From Nakamurella multipartita DSM 44233 (lineage in GTDB: Bacteria; Actinomycetota; Actinomycetes; Mycobacteriales; Nakamurellaceae), in NCBI RefSeq assembly GCF_000024365.1, contig NC_013235.1, positions 1,302,001-1,366,000 of the forward strand: DNA of 64,000 nucleotides. The letters are read 5' to 3'. Under the pieces are notes generated by a model, which saw nothing but the letters and a program-made list of their open reading frames with translations, made no database searches and was not told the DNA's origin. Positions 1-9,767 of this stretch are shown here, piece after piece. The stretch's first letter is position 1. Each line of letters begins with the position of its first letter. Made by a program: the position numbers and the translations under genes.

Positions 1-459
1 GGAGGCGTCCATGGCCTGGACTCGCAGCGCCGCGGCCGGCTGCACGGCGGCGGGCGGCAGGTCGTAGACGTAGGCGTAGAGCGCGGTGAGCGCGTCGACG
101 AGCTGCTCTTCGGTGACGCCCGTGTCGTGCTGGTGCTCGCGATGCACCCGCCACCAGTGGACCTCCAGCGTCGCCGCCCGGGCCGGGTCGAAGCCGCCCC
201 AGCCGGACCGGACGACCAGCCGGTAGAACCGGCGCATGGCGGCCCGCGCCCCGTCGGCGTCGTTGTCCGGGAAGGGCGCCCATAACTGGTTGGCCCGCAG
301 CACGTGCCAGGCGCCCTGCAGGGTCCGGAGCCACGGCATGCCGAACCCGGCCCGGACCATCGTGACGGCCGCTCGCAGGAACGGCCCCCACTCCCGCCGG
401 TAATAGGCCGCCCAGGCCGCGCATTCGGCTCGGCCGACGGCCACCGGGTCGAAGGTCAC
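1..459 (-). CDS. Conserved hypothetical protein, 3' end beyond window, start codon remodelled by IS110
   Basis: An open frame runs from 459 to the left edge without a stop (153 codons visible). The protein is rich in Trp, Arg and Ala, with stretches such as WAAYYRREWGPFLRAA and LRANQLWAPFPDND. No membrane segment or known catalytic motif is visible and I do not recognise the family. The present start is GTG at 459, with AAGGAG about 9 bases upstream. Both that GTG base and the ribosome site come from the end of the adjacent IS110 element. Removing the element restores ATG ACC TTC GAC at the same position. The gene probably still has a usable start, now supplied by the insertion. Confidence 0.6.
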   Translation of the reverse strand, partial: MTFDPVAVGRAECAAWAAYYRREWGPFLRAAVTMVRAGFGMPWLRTLQGAWHVLRANQLWAPFPDNDADGARAAMRRFYRLVVRSGWGGFDPARAATLEVHWWRVHREHQHDTGVTEEQLVDALTALYAYVYDLPPAAVQPAAALRVQAMDAS

Positions 460-1951
460 TGGTGAACACTCCTTGATGCGGGCCCTGAGAGGGTGCTCGT
501 TGTAGGGACTCGGCGGGAGCCGGGGTGACGGCCTTCGTCGGTCGCCGTTCGACGGCCACGATGACACTGCCGCCCCCGGTTCTCGCGGGGCTGTAAACCG
601 GCAACAGAGGGACGCGCCGCAGAGCGCCAGTCAGTGACCGCCCGGTGATCGGCCTCCTCGCCGAGTCGTCGCTGCCGTTGTGAGGAGTTGTTGAGTTGTC
701 CCTGCCCGAATGCGATTTCTACGTCGGTATCGATTGGGCCGCCCAAACGCACGCCGTGTGTGTGCAGGACGCGGCCGGGAAGATCACCGCGCAGTTCACG
801 ATCGAGCACACCGCCGACGGTTTCGCGACCCTGTTGGCCCGCCTGGGTCGGTTGGCCAGCGACCCGATGCAGGTCAGCGTCGCCCTGGAACGGCCCGACG
901 GTCGGCTGGTCGACGCCCTGCTCGAGGCTGGCTACCCGGTGGTGCCGGTCAGCCCGAACGCGATCAAGACCTGGCGCGACGGTGAGGTGCTCTCCGGCGC
1001 CAAGTCCGACGCCGGCGACGCCGCCGTCATCGCCGAGTACCTGCGGTTGCGGTCGCACCGGCTGCGGCCGGCCACCCCGTTCACCGCGCAGACCAAGGCG
1101 GTTCGGACGGTCGTGCGCACCCGCGATGACATCGTGGCCATGCGGACCGCCACGGCGAACCAGCTGACCGCCCTGCTCGATGCCCACTGGCCCGGCGCCA
1201 CCAAGGTTTTCGCCGATATCGAGTCGCCGATCGCGTTGGAGTTCCTGACCCGGTACCCGACCGCCAAACACGCCGCGGGCCTGGGTGAGAAGCGCATGGC
1301 CGCGTTCTGCGTCAAGCACGGCTACTCCGGTCGCCGCTCGGCCGCGGAGCTGCTGACCCGGCTGCGGGCTGCGCCGGCCGGCACCACCGACCCGGACCTG
1401 GTCGAGGCCGTCCGGGACGCCGTGCTGGCGCTGGTGGCCGTGCTGCGCACCCTCGGCGCGGTCCGCAAGGACCTGGACCGGTCGGTGACCGCCCATCTCG
1501 GGGAGCACCCGGACGCCGCGATCTTCACGTCGCTGCCAAGGTCGGGTCAGATCAACGCCGCCCAGGTGCTCGCCGAGTGGGGCGATTCCCGCCAAGCCTA
1601 CGACTCGCCCGACGCCGTCGCGGCATTGGCAGGCCTGACGCCGGTCACCAAAGCGTCCGGGAAATACCACGCCGTGCATTTCCGCTGGGCCTGCAACAAA
1701 GGGTTCCGCAAAGCGATGACCACGTTCGCCGACAACAGTCGCCACCAGAGCCCATGGGCGGCCGACGTATACCGACGAGCCATCCAACGCGGACACGACC
1801 ACCCGCACGCCGTCCGGGTGCTGGCTCGCGCCTGGGTGCACGTCATCTACCGCTGCTGGCTCGACCGGCAGCCTTACGACCCGGCCCGGCACGGGAACGC
1901 GATCAAGATCAACAACGGCCAAATTGCGGCCTGAGGTTGACACAGAGGGTG
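459..1951 (+). mobile_element. IS110-family insertion sequence, copy 1
   Basis: The element holds one transposase gene. Its left end, CTGGTGAACACTCCTT, resembles the left end of the related element at 13657 (CTGGTGCACCATCCTT). Its right end, TTGACACAGAGGGTG, likewise resembles that element's right end. Both elements sit in TCATCGG targets, and TCA is present on both sides (456-458 and 1952-1954). No long terminal inverted repeats are seen, as is usual for IS110. Boundaries are inferred from the comparison of the two copies. Confidence 0.7.
696..1934 (+). CDS. IS110-family transposase (DEDD type)
   Basis: A 412-residue protein that would catalyse insertion of the surrounding element. The N-terminal RuvC-like DEDD domain begins YVGIDWAAQTH. 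It continues with ALERPDGRLVDAL and ends near KSDAGDAAVIAEYLRLR, giving the acidic residues of the family. The C-terminal IS116/IS110/IS902 domain starts around FTSLPRSGQINAAQVLAEWGD and includes the conserved segment HFRWACNKGFRKAM. The start is TTG at 696, with GAGGAG about 9 bases upstream. It is closely related in layout to the transposase at 13933, but the DNA is clearly diverged. Confidence 0.92.
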   Translation: MSLPECDFYVGIDWAAQTHAVCVQDAAGKITAQFTIEHTADGFATLLARLGRLASDPMQVSVALERPDGRLVDALLEAGYPVVPVSPNAIKTWRDGEVLSGAKSDAGDAAVIAEYLRLRSHRLRPATPFTAQTKAVRTVVRTRDDIVAMRTATANQLTALLDAHWPGATKVFADIESPIALEFLTRYPTAKHAAGLGEKRMAAFCVKHGYSGRRSAAELLTRLRAAPAGTTDPDLVEAVRDAVLALVAVLRTLGAVRKDLDRSVTAHLGEHPDAAIFTSLPRSGQINAAQVLAEWGDSRQAYDSPDAVAALAGLTPVTKASGKYHAVHFRWACNKGFRKAMTTFADNSRHQSPWAADVYRRAIQRGHDHPHAVRVLARAWVHVIYRCWLDRQPYDPARHGNAIKINNGQIAA

Positions 1952-2094
1952 TCATCGGCCCAGGTCGGGATGTGGCTGAGCGGGACGTGCTCGGAGCGGT
2001 CATGAGTTACCTCCGCGGACTGTGGTCTGCCCGAATTGTCGAGAATAATTCGGAATGGGGCGATCCGCGGATGGGTTGACGCCGAAGAAAGGGC

Positions 2095-2862
2095 ATGACC
2101 GTGACCGACGAACCGGCCGCGAGCCAAGAGGCCGCCGCCATCGATCAACCCCGTCCGATTGCCGCCGTCCTGGACCGGATGCAGCGGGCGCTGGACGAGA
2201 TCCCACCCCCGCTCACGCACCGTCGGTTCTTCGCCGAGACCTACCTGCGCACCACCCGGGCCGTGGGCGACGCCGTCGACCAGGCCCGCTTCGAGGACCC
2301 GGCATGGGTGGAACAGTGGGACGCGGCCTTCGCCGAGCTGTACCTGACGGCGGCGACGGACGAGGCCAACGCGCCGCGGCCGTGGCGGCTGGCCCTGGCC
2401 GCGCCGGCCGAGCTACCCCAGCTGCGGCACGTGCTGCTGGGCATCAACGCACACATCAACTACGACCTGCCGCAGGCGCTGCTCGCGGTGATCAGCGATG
2501 ACGACTTCGCCGATCCGGTGCTGATGGACCGGCGACGCCGCGATCACCAGCGGATCGACGGGGTGCTCTCGGCCCGGGTCGGCCAGGAGGACGCCGAGTT
2601 CGACCGCGCGCTGCTCGACCGGTTGCTCGGCCCGCTCAACCGCCGGGCCAGCCGGCGGTTCCTGGCCGAGGCGAGGGCCAATGTCTGGCACAACACCGAG
2701 CACCTGCAGCGGGCCCGGCTGGAGGGCCCGCAGGCCTACCGCCGGCGGTTGGCCGAGCTGGAGGTGCTGTCCGCGGCCAAGATCGCCGACCTGTTGGCCC
2801 CCGGTCAGGTGCTGCTGCGGCTGGCCGTCAGCGGGTTCGGCGTGAGCCTGCCGCCGGAGTGA
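2095..2862 (+). CDS. DUF5995 family protein
   Basis: A 255-residue, largely helical, soluble-looking protein. The segment LGINAHINYDLPQAL around residues 118-132, followed by DDFADP and later ANVWHNTEHL, is characteristic of the DUF5995 family, common in actinobacteria and of unknown function. The conserved His, Asn and Asp residues in those segments suggest a possible metal or active site; this is inference. The start is ATG at 2095. It lies between the IS110 element and glmS and has no obvious operon partner. Confidence 0.75.
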   Translation: MTVTDEPAASQEAAAIDQPRPIAAVLDRMQRALDEIPPPLTHRRFFAETYLRTTRAVGDAVDQARFEDPAWVEQWDAAFAELYLTAATDEANAPRPWRLALAAPAELPQLRHVLLGINAHINYDLPQALLAVISDDDFADPVLMDRRRRDHQRIDGVLSARVGQEDAEFDRALLDRLLGPLNRRASRRFLAEARANVWHNTEHLQRARLEGPQAYRRRLAELEVLSAAKIADLLAPGQVLLRLAVSGFGVSLPPE

Positions 2863-2992
2863 GCGTCGTGGGTGAGCGGGCCGCGATCGTGGGTGACGAT
2901 TCCGGTACCCGGAAGGGGGACCACGGTTGCGTCGGTGTGACGACCTTCGCGCCTCGCCAGGAGGGGTCCCCGCAGCCGTTACCCTGGGCAGA

Positions 2993-4861
2993 ATGTGCGG
3001 AATCGTCGGCTACACCGGTCCCCGTCAGGCGCTGCCGCTCGTCCTGGAGGGACTGCGCCGGCTCGAGTACCGGGGCTATGACTCCGCGGGCGTCGTGGTG
3101 CTGGACCGGGACGGGGCGGCCCCCCAGCTGAACCTGGCCAAGAAGGCCGGGCGGATCGGCAACCTCGAGGCCTTCATCGACACCGGGGCGGTGGCCCTGG
3201 CCGGCACGACCGGCATGGGACACACCCGGTGGGCCACCCACGGCGGCCCGACCGACCGTAACGCGCACCCGCACACCGACATGCACCGCCGGGTCGCGGT
3301 CATCCACAACGGCATCATCGAGAACTTCGTGCCGCTGCGGGCCGAGCTGGAGGCCGCCGGCATCGAGTTCAGCAGCGACACCGACACCGAGGTGGTCGCG
3401 CACCTGCTGTCCCGGGTGATGGCCGACGGCCCGACCGCCGGTGACCTGCCGGCCAGCATGGCCGCCGTCTGCCGCGGCCTGGAGGGTGCGTTCACCCTCG
3501 TCGCGATGCACCTGGACGCTCCGGAGACGCTGGTCGCGGCCCGGCGCAACTCGCCGCTGGTGGTCGGCATCGGCGAGGACGAGATGTTCGTGGCCAGCGA
3601 CGTCGCCGCGTTCATCGCGCACACCCGGAACGCCGTCGAGCTCGGCCAGGACCAGCTCGTCGTGATCAACCCGGACGGCTACGAGGTCACCTCCTTCACC
3701 GGTGGCGAGCCGGACTTCCGCGAGTTCCACGTCGATTGGGACCTCTCGGCCGCGGAAAAGGGCGGCTTCGAGTTCTTCATGGACAAGGAGATCGAGGAGC
3801 AGCCCGCGGCCGTCGCGCAGACCCTGCTGGGCCACTTCGACGGCTCCGGGATCGTGCTGGACGAACTGCGCCTGTCCGAGGACGACCTGCGCACGATCGA
3901 CAAGGTGTTCGTGGTCGCCTGCGGCACCGCCTACCACTCCGGGCTGGTCGCCAAGTACGCCATCGAGCACTGGTGCCGGATCCCGGTCGAGGTCGAGGTG
4001 GCCAGCGAGTTCCGCTACCGCGACCCCGTGCTCAACCGGGACACCCTGGTGGTCGCGGTCAGCCAGTCGGGCGAGACCGCCGACACGCTGGAGGCCCTGC
4101 GGCACGCCCGCCGGCAGAAGGCCCGGGTGCTGGCCGTCTGCAACACCAACGGCTCGCAGATCCCGCGGGAGTCCGACGCCGTCGTCTACATCCACGCCGG
4201 GCCGGAGATCGGCGTCGCCTCGACCAAGGCGTTCCTGGGCATGCTGACCGCGAACTACCTGGTCGGGCTGGCCCTGGCGCAGGCCCGCGGCACCAAGTAC
4301 CGAGACGAGATCGCCCGGGAATACGAGGAACTGACCAAGATCCCGGACGCCATCGCCACCACGCTGACCCTGATGGACCCGGTCCGCAAGCTCGCCCAGG
4401 AGATCTCCACGGCCAAGGCGATCCTGTTCCTGGGCCGGCACGTGGGCTACCCGGTCGCCCTCGAAGGCGCGCTCAAGCTCAAGGAACTGGCCTACATGCA
4501 CGCCGAGGGCTTCGCCGCCGGCGAGCTCAAGCACGGGCCGATCGCGCTGATCGAGGAGGGGCTGCCGGTCGTCATCGTCACCCCGTCGCCGGTCACCGAC
4601 CCGCTGCTGCACTCCAAGCTGCTGTCCAACATCCGGGAGATCCAGGCCCGCGGCGCCCGCACCATCGTCATCGCCGAGGAGGGGGATGAGACGGTCGCCC
4701 CGTTCGCCGACTTCCTGATCGAGCTGCCCAAGGTGCCCAAGCTGTACCAGCCGCTGATCACCACCGTGCCGCTGCAGATCCTGGCCGCCGAGATCGCCCG
4801 GGCCAAGGGCTTCGACCTGGACAAGCCCCGGAACCTGGCCAAGTCGGTCACCGTCGAGTAG
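2993..4861 (+). CDS. glmS: Glutamine--fructose-6-phosphate aminotransferase (isomerizing)
   Basis: A 622-residue cytoplasmic enzyme that makes glucosamine 6-phosphate from fructose 6-phosphate and glutamine, the first step to UDP-GlcNAc and peptidoglycan. The start ATG at 2993 places the nucleophile Cys right after Met (MCGIVGYTGPRQA), as required for the N-terminal class II glutaminase domain. RGYDSAG, TRWATHG and HNGIIENF follow. Two SIS sugar-isomerase domains occupy the C-terminal half, with SQSGETADT, ASTKAFLG and ELKHGPIALIEEG. The protein ends in the usual LAKSVTVE. It begins a gene run with acpS and nnrD; acpS starts 3 bases after its stop. Length and motifs are normal. Confidence 0.97.
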   Translation: MCGIVGYTGPRQALPLVLEGLRRLEYRGYDSAGVVVLDRDGAAPQLNLAKKAGRIGNLEAFIDTGAVALAGTTGMGHTRWATHGGPTDRNAHPHTDMHRRVAVIHNGIIENFVPLRAELEAAGIEFSSDTDTEVVAHLLSRVMADGPTAGDLPASMAAVCRGLEGAFTLVAMHLDAPETLVAARRNSPLVVGIGEDEMFVASDVAAFIAHTRNAVELGQDQLVVINPDGYEVTSFTGGEPDFREFHVDWDLSAAEKGGFEFFMDKEIEEQPAAVAQTLLGHFDGSGIVLDELRLSEDDLRTIDKVFVVACGTAYHSGLVAKYAIEHWCRIPVEVEVASEFRYRDPVLNRDTLVVAVSQSGETADTLEALRHARRQKARVLAVCNTNGSQIPRESDAVVYIHAGPEIGVASTKAFLGMLTANYLVGLALAQARGTKYRDEIAREYEELTKIPDAIATTLTLMDPVRKLAQEISTAKAILFLGRHVGYPVALEGALKLKELAYMHAEGFAAGELKHGPIALIEEGLPVVIVTPSPVTDPLLHSKLLSNIREIQARGARTIVIAEEGDETVAPFADFLIELPKVPKLYQPLITTVPLQILAAEIARAKGFDLDKPRNLAKSVTVE

Positions 4862-4864
4862 GAC

Positions 4865-5287
4865 GTGATCGTTCCTGCGGTGCCGGTCGGCGCGAGCGTG
4901 GTCGCCGTCGGCATCGACGTCGTCGCGGTCGACCGGTTCGCCGCCGCGCTGGCCCGCACGCCGACGCTGGCCCGTCGGCTGTTCAACCCGGACGAGCAGG
5001 TGACGGCCACCGGCCATCCGCGGGGCCCGGCGTCGCTGGCCGCCCGGTTCGCGGTCAAGGAGGCGGTGGCCAAGGCCCTGGGCGTGCCCGCCGGCATGGA
5101 CTGGCACGACTGCCGGGTCGTCTCCGAGCTCTCCGGCCGCCCGGTGCTGCAGGTCAGCCAGACCGTGGCCGACGCGGCCGCCGCCCAGGGCATCACCGAC
5201 TGGCGGATCTCGGTGTCCCACGACGCGGGCATCGCGGCCGCCGTGGTGCTGGCGATCGGCCCGGCCCGGACGGAGTCGACCCCGTGA
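4865..5287 (+). CDS. acpS: Holo-[acyl-carrier-protein] synthase
   Basis: A 140-residue phosphopantetheinyl transferase that moves the phosphopantetheine arm of CoA onto acyl carrier protein. The N-terminal motif [11 protein letters not shown] carries the magnesium-binding Asp. The central motif [15 protein letters not shown] carries the second metal ligand Glu and a CoA-binding Lys. The C-terminal [18 protein letters not shown] is the usual last strand pair. The GTG start at 4865 gives a slightly longer N-terminus than typical. The stop overlaps the GTG of nnrD (GTGA), so the two are probably translationally coupled. Confidence 0.93.
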   Translation: MIVPAVPVGASVVAVGIDVVAVDRFAAALARTPTLARRLFNPDEQVTATGHPRGPASLAARFAVKEAVAKALGVPAGMDWHDCRVVSELSGRPVLQVSQTVADAAAAQGITDWRISVSHDAGIAAAVVLAIGPARTESTP

Positions 5288-6726
5288 TCGAGGCCTACAC
5301 CGTCGAGCAGATCCGGGCCGTGGAGGCGCTCGCGCTGGCGCGCGACGGCGACGCGACCCTGATGCGCCGGGCCTCGTTCGCGGTGGCCGCCGAGGTGGCC
5401 GAGCGGGTACCCGCGCCGCATCCCGGGCGGCGGGTGGTGCTGCTGGTCGGGTCGGGCAACAACGGCGGCGACGCCCTGTACGCGGGCGCCTTCCTGCGGG
5501 GCCGGGGGATGGCGGTCACCGCGCTGCTGCTCAGCCCGGAGCGCACCCATGCCGGCGGTCGGGCCGCGCTGCGCCGGGCCGGCGGCCGGATCCTGACCCA
5601 CGACGATCCGGCGGGGCCGGGGATCATCGCCCGGGCCGAGGTGATCATCGACGGGGTGGTCGGCATCGGCGCCACCCCGCCGCTGCGGGCCGCGGCCGCC
5701 GAGCTGATCGGGCAGGCCAACGCGACCGATGCGCTGCGGGTCGCGGTCGACCTGCCCAGCGGGATCGAGCCGGACACCGGCCAGGTCCGGGGGACCTGCT
5801 TCCTGGCCGACGTCACCGTCACTTTCGGCGGCATCAAGGTGGGCCTGCTGATCGCCGATCAGCAGGCCGGCACCGTGGTCAACGTGCCCATCGGCATGGA
5901 CATGACCGGCCGCCCGGCCGAGGTGATCGCGATGACCGACGGCAGCCTGCGGCAGGTGCTGCCGGCCCCCGCGCCGGCCGCCGACAAGTACTCCGGCGGG
6001 CTGGTCGGCGTGGTCGCCGGCTCGCCCGGATACCCGGGCGCCGCGGTGCTCTGCGTGGGCGGGGCCGTCCGCACCCGGCCGGGCATGGTCCGTTACGCCG
6101 GGCCGCAGGCCGCGGCGGTGGTGGCCCGCTGGCCGGAGGCGGTCGCGGTCGACTCGCCCGCCGACGCCGGCACCGTGCAGGCCTGGGTCGTCGGCCCCGG
6201 GATGGGCACCGAGGGCCAGTCGATCACCCTGCTGCGCTGGGTGCTGGGCCGGGACGAGCCGGTGCTGGTCGACGCCGACGGGCTGACCATCCTGGCCGCC
6301 ATGCCGGCGTTGCTGCAGGCCCGCCGGCGGGCCGGCCAGCCGACCGTGCTCACCCCGCACGACCGCGAGTTCAGCCGGGTGTTCCCGGACATCGAGCTGG
6401 ACGACCGGCTGGCCGCCGTGCGCCGGGCCGCCTGGGTCAGCGGGGCGACCGTCCTGCTCAAGGGGCATCGCACGCTGATCGCCGACCCCGGCGGGCAGGC
6501 CGCGGTCAACCTGTCCGGCTCGTCCTGGCTGGCCACGGCCGGCTCCGGGGATGTGCTCAGCGGCGTCGTCGGCTCGTTGCTGGCCGCCGGTCTGCCGCCC
6601 CTGCTGGCCGCCAGCGCCGGCGCGTTCCTGCACGGCCGGGCCGGCCAGCGGGCCCAGCGGGCCGGGTTGTTCGGTGCGCACGCGCTGTGGGATCACCTGC
6701 GGGCCGACCCGGACGGCATCGGCTGA
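5284..6726 (+). CDS. nnrD: Bifunctional NAD(P)H-hydrate epimerase / ADP-dependent dehydratase
   Basis: A 480-residue enzyme that repairs hydrated NAD(P)H. The N-terminal YjeF epimerase domain (about residues 1-210) contains [19 protein letters not shown] and [12 protein letters not shown]. The C-terminal ribokinase-like dehydratase domain (about 225-480) begins [20 protein letters not shown] and contains [29 protein letters not shown] and the catalytic segment [11 protein letters not shown]. The gene overlaps acpS by 4 bases and lies between acpS and alr, the same order as in mycobacteria. The length is typical for a fused enzyme. Confidence 0.95.
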   Translation: MIEAYTVEQIRAVEALALARDGDATLMRRASFAVAAEVAERVPAPHPGRRVVLLVGSGNNGGDALYAGAFLRGRGMAVTALLLSPERTHAGGRAALRRAGGRILTHDDPAGPGIIARAEVIIDGVVGIGATPPLRAAAAELIGQANATDALRVAVDLPSGIEPDTGQVRGTCFLADVTVTFGGIKVGLLIADQQAGTVVNVPIGMDMTGRPAEVIAMTDGSLRQVLPAPAPAADKYSGGLVGVVAGSPGYPGAAVLCVGGAVRTRPGMVRYAGPQAAAVVARWPEAVAVDSPADAGTVQAWVVGPGMGTEGQSITLLRWVLGRDEPVLVDADGLTILAAMPALLQARRRAGQPTVLTPHDREFSRVFPDIELDDRLAAVRRAAWVSGATVLLKGHRTLIADPGGQAAVNLSGSSWLATAGSGDVLSGVVGSLLAAGLPPLLAASAGAFLHGRAGQRAQRAGLFGAHALWDHLRADPDGIG

Positions 6727-6834
6727 ACACCGGCTGAGCACCGGCCGACCCGGTGTCCCGGACTGTGTGGCCGGACACGCAGGCACGAGGCGAATGGGCG
6801 GCCGGCCGCTGCGCAAACGTGGTTCCATCGAGGG

Positions 6835-8019
6835 GTGAGCACCACCGCTGGGTCGACCGCCGGGCCGACCGCCGACCCGACGCCTCGGCGGGCCGGCGAG
6901 CGGGTGGCGGCCGTGGTCGACCTGGCCGCGATCACCGCGAACGTGCGCACCCTGCTGGCCCTGATGCGCGGGTCGAACCCGGCCGGGTCGGTGATGGCGG
7001 TGGTCAAGGCCGACGGCTACGGGCACGGCGCGGTCGCGGCCGCGCAGGCGGCGCTGGCCGGCGGTGCGACCTGGCTGGGCGTAGCTACCCCGACCGAGGC
7101 CCTGCAGCTGCGGGCGGCCGGGGTCGACGTGCCGGTCCTGGCCTGGCTGTGGCCGCCCGGGGAACGGGTCGCGCCGGCGCTGGCGGCCGGGGTGCAGCTG
7201 GCCGTGGCCAGCCGCGCGCAGCTGGACCGGGTCCTGGACCAGGCCGTCGGTGCGGTGCCCGACATCCACGTCAAGGTCGACACCGGCCTGGGTCGGGGTG
7301 GGGTCGGACCGGCGGAGATCGGCGCCGTGCTGGACGCGGTGGCCGCCGCCCAGCGGGCCGGTCGGGTCCGGGTCGCCGGCCTGATGAGCCACCTGGCCAG
7401 CGCCGACGTGCCCGACGACCCGTCGGTGCCCGAGCAGACGGCCACCTTCCACCGGATCCTGGCCGCCGCGGCCGACCGCGGCATCGACCCGCCGCTGCGG
7501 CACCTGGCCAACACCGCCGGCCTGATCGACCATCCGGCCACCCGGTTCGACCTGGTCCGGGTCGGCATCGGCGGCTACGGCCTGAACCCGGTCGCCACCC
7601 CGGTGCCGCTGACCCCGGCGATGACCCTGCGCGCGACCGTCGCCCTGACCAAGCGGGTGCCGGCCGGCCACGGGGTGTCCTACGGCCTGACCTACCGGAC
7701 CGATCGGGAGACCACGCTCGCGCTGATCCCCCTGGGGTACGCCGACGGCCTGCCGCGGGCAGCCAGCAATCGCGGCGAAATCTGGTTGGCCGGCGCCCGG
7801 CGGCGGATCGCCGGCCGGGTGGCGATGGATCAGGTCGTCGTGGACTGTGGCGACGACCCGGTGGCCGCCGGCGATCCGGCGATCGTCTTCGGGCCGGGGG
7901 AGCAGGGCGAACCGACCGCGCGCGACTGGGCCGACTACTGCGGGACCATCGACTACGAGATCGTGACCAGGATCGGGCCGAGGGTGCCCCGACGCAATGT
8001 CGGGGAGGCAATTCCATGA
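6835..8019 (+). CDS. alr: Alanine racemase
   Basis: A 394-residue PLP enzyme interconverting L- and D-alanine for peptidoglycan. The cofactor Lys lies in the motif VVKADGYGHGAVA in the N-terminal TIM barrel. The second-subunit catalytic Tyr lies in GHGVSYGLTYRTDRETT, followed by PLGYADGLPR and the C-terminal beta-domain motif GRVAMDQVVVDCGDD. The GTG start at 6835 follows a 108-base gap after nnrD. The first 25 residues are low complexity and may not be conserved. The stop overlaps the ATG of the next gene (ATGA). Confidence 0.95.
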   Translation: MSTTAGSTAGPTADPTPRRAGERVAAVVDLAAITANVRTLLALMRGSNPAGSVMAVVKADGYGHGAVAAAQAALAGGATWLGVATPTEALQLRAAGVDVPVLAWLWPPGERVAPALAAGVQLAVASRAQLDRVLDQAVGAVPDIHVKVDTGLGRGGVGPAEIGAVLDAVAAAQRAGRVRVAGLMSHLASADVPDDPSVPEQTATFHRILAAAADRGIDPPLRHLANTAGLIDHPATRFDLVRVGIGGYGLNPVATPVPLTPAMTLRATVALTKRVPAGHGVSYGLTYRTDRETTLALIPLGYADGLPRAASNRGEIWLAGARRRIAGRVAMDQVVVDCGDDPVAAGDPAIVFGPGEQGEPTARDWADYCGTIDYEIVTRIGPRVPRRNVGEAIP

Positions 8020-9218
8020 GTACGTTGGGCCGGATCCTGGGCACCGCCGGGGTGGTCACCGGAGTGCTGGGCGCGGCAGCGCTGGGCGGGGTGACCGCAC
8101 AGCGGGTGGCCGTGCGCAAGTACCAGAGCGCCCAGGCCGCGCTGCTCACCGAGCCGGGGGCCGAGCCCGCGTTCGAGGCCATGGACGCCGACCGCACGTA
8201 TTCGGTGGACACCTGGGACGGGGTCGCGCTGCACGTGGAGGAGGTCGGCCCGCTCGACGCCCCGCTCACGGTGATCTTCGCGCACGGGTGGACGCTGCGG
8301 CTGGGGTCCTGGCACTTCCAGCGGTGGGGCCTGGCCGGCCCCGGTTTCGGCGAGCCCCACGAGGCGGAGTCGATCGGCACCCGCACCGCCCGGCGGACCG
8401 GGACCGCGCGGATGAGCGCCCAACCCAACGCCCGCCTGGTGTTCTACGACCACCGCTCGCACGGCAAGTCGACCCGGGCGCCCGAGGGGCACTCGACGAT
8501 GGACTACCTGGCCGCCGACCTGCACAGCGTCATCGACACCGCCGCGCCGACCGGGCCAATCGTGCTGATCGGTCACTCGATGGGCGGCATGGCCATCTTC
8601 ACCCTGGCCGCGCAGGATCCCGACCTGTTCGCCGACCGCGTCGTCGGGGTCGGCCTGGTCTGCACCGGGGCCACCTATCTCAAGCCGTCCGAGCTGAGCA
8701 AACTGCTCATCGCCGGCGGTAACCCGCTGGTCAAGGTGCTCAAGGAGGTCGGCTCCCGGTACCCGGCCATCTTCGAGCGCGGCCGCTCCAGCAACCGGGA
8801 CGCGGTCTGGCTGCTCACCCGCAGCCTGGGCTTCTCCCGCAAGGACGTCTCCGGCGCGCTGGTGGACTACCTGGACGAGATGGTGTCCTCGACGCCGGTC
8901 GAGGTGATCGCCGAGTTCCTGCCGGCATTGTTCGCGCACGACCAGACCGAGGCGCTGCCCGCGCTGGCCGGCATCCCGACCATGATCGTGGCCGGCGACC
9001 AGGACCGGATGACGCCGCTGGACCGATCACAGCGGATCGCCGAGGTCCTGCCGGACGCCCGGATCGTGGTCGCCGAGGGCTCCGGGCACATGACGATGAT
9101 GGAGGACCCGATGGTCACCAACGAGGCGCTGCGCGAACTGCTGCGCTTGGCGCTGGCCGGCGCGCAGACCGGCCAACGCAGCGCCAAGCGGTCCCGCTGG
9201 TCGCGGCCGGCCCGATGA
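8016..9218 (+). CDS. Alpha/beta hydrolase, membrane-anchored or exported
   Basis: A 400-residue protein with an N-terminal hydrophobic segment (residues about 8-28, GTAGVVTGVLGAAALGG) that could be an anchor or signal. The alpha/beta-hydrolase fold follows: FAHGWTLRLGSWHFQ (oxyanion region), YDHRSHGKS, the nucleophile elbow LIGHSMGGMAI, the acid in VAGDQDRMTP and the His in AEGSGHMTMMEDP. The substrate is unknown. Its position between alr and tsaE is conserved in actinobacteria. It overlaps alr by 4 bases and tsaE by 4 bases, so the three are one translational unit. Confidence 0.88.
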   Translation: MSTLGRILGTAGVVTGVLGAAALGGVTAQRVAVRKYQSAQAALLTEPGAEPAFEAMDADRTYSVDTWDGVALHVEEVGPLDAPLTVIFAHGWTLRLGSWHFQRWGLAGPGFGEPHEAESIGTRTARRTGTARMSAQPNARLVFYDHRSHGKSTRAPEGHSTMDYLAADLHSVIDTAAPTGPIVLIGHSMGGMAIFTLAAQDPDLFADRVVGVGLVCTGATYLKPSELSKLLIAGGNPLVKVLKEVGSRYPAIFERGRSSNRDAVWLLTRSLGFSRKDVSGALVDYLDEMVSSTPVEVIAEFLPALFAHDQTEALPALAGIPTMIVAGDQDRMTPLDRSQRIAEVLPDARIVVAEGSGHMTMMEDPMVTNEALRELLRLALAGAQTGQRSAKRSRWSRPAR

Positions 9219-9691
9219 CGATCCTGGCCACCGCCGCCGACACGCACGCCCTTGGTCAAGCCCTGGGGCGGCGCCTGCGCCCCGGCGACCTGCTGATCCT
9301 GTCCGGCTCGTTGGGCGCCGGTAAGACGACCCTGACCAAGGGCATCGCGCAGGGCATGGGGGTGCGCGGGTTGGTCACCTCGCCGACGTTCGTCATCGCC
9401 CGGGTGCATCGCCCGGCCGATCCGGCCGGCACCCCGCTGATCCACGTCGACGCCTACCGGCTCGGCGGGGCCGTCGAGCTCGACGACCTGGACCTGGACA
9501 CCGACCTGACCACCGCGGCCGTCGTCGTCGAATGGGGCGAAGGGGTGGCCGAGCAACTGGCCGAGGACCACCTGCTGGTCGAGCTGACCCGGCTGCCCGA
9601 CGACCGGCGCACGGTCGAGCTGACCGCCACCGGACCGCAGTGGTCGGCCCGCATCGGCGACCTGCTGGCCGGGTCTTACGGTTCCGGGTAG
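9215..9691 (+). CDS. tsaE: tRNA threonylcarbamoyladenosine biosynthesis ATPase TsaE
   Basis: A 158-residue P-loop ATPase that works with TsaB and TsaD to place t6A on ANN-decoding tRNAs. The Walker A motif is GSLGAGKTTLTKG. The family signature SPTFVIARVH and the segment HVDAYRL follow, then VVVEWGEG. The ATG at 9215 overlaps the hydrolase stop. The partner genes tsaB and tsaD lie about 11 kb downstream, separated by inserted or unrelated genes, whereas they are close together in mycobacteria. Confidence 0.94.
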   Translation: MTILATAADTHALGQALGRRLRPGDLLILSGSLGAGKTTLTKGIAQGMGVRGLVTSPTFVIARVHRPADPAGTPLIHVDAYRLGGAVELDDLDLDTDLTTAAVVVEWGEGVAEQLAEDHLLVELTRLPDDRRTVELTATGPQWSARIGDLLAGSYGSG

Positions 9692-9767
9692 CTCGGCCGT
9701 CCGCCCTGGTCGGCCGGCCCGGCCAGGACCTACGGTGGGTGGGTTCGCAGGGTCGGGAGGTGGAGCG

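Noticed and set aside
456..2003. A 515-codon minus-strand frame opposite the first IS110 transposase
   Set aside because: It is a shadow of the transposase, with no recognisable motifs.
2828..7671. Very long minus-strand open frames opposite glmS, acpS, nnrD and alr
   Set aside because: They are antisense frames produced by high GC at third codon positions. Their translations are low-complexity Gly/Arg/Asp/His-rich and match no family, while the plus-strand genes are certain.
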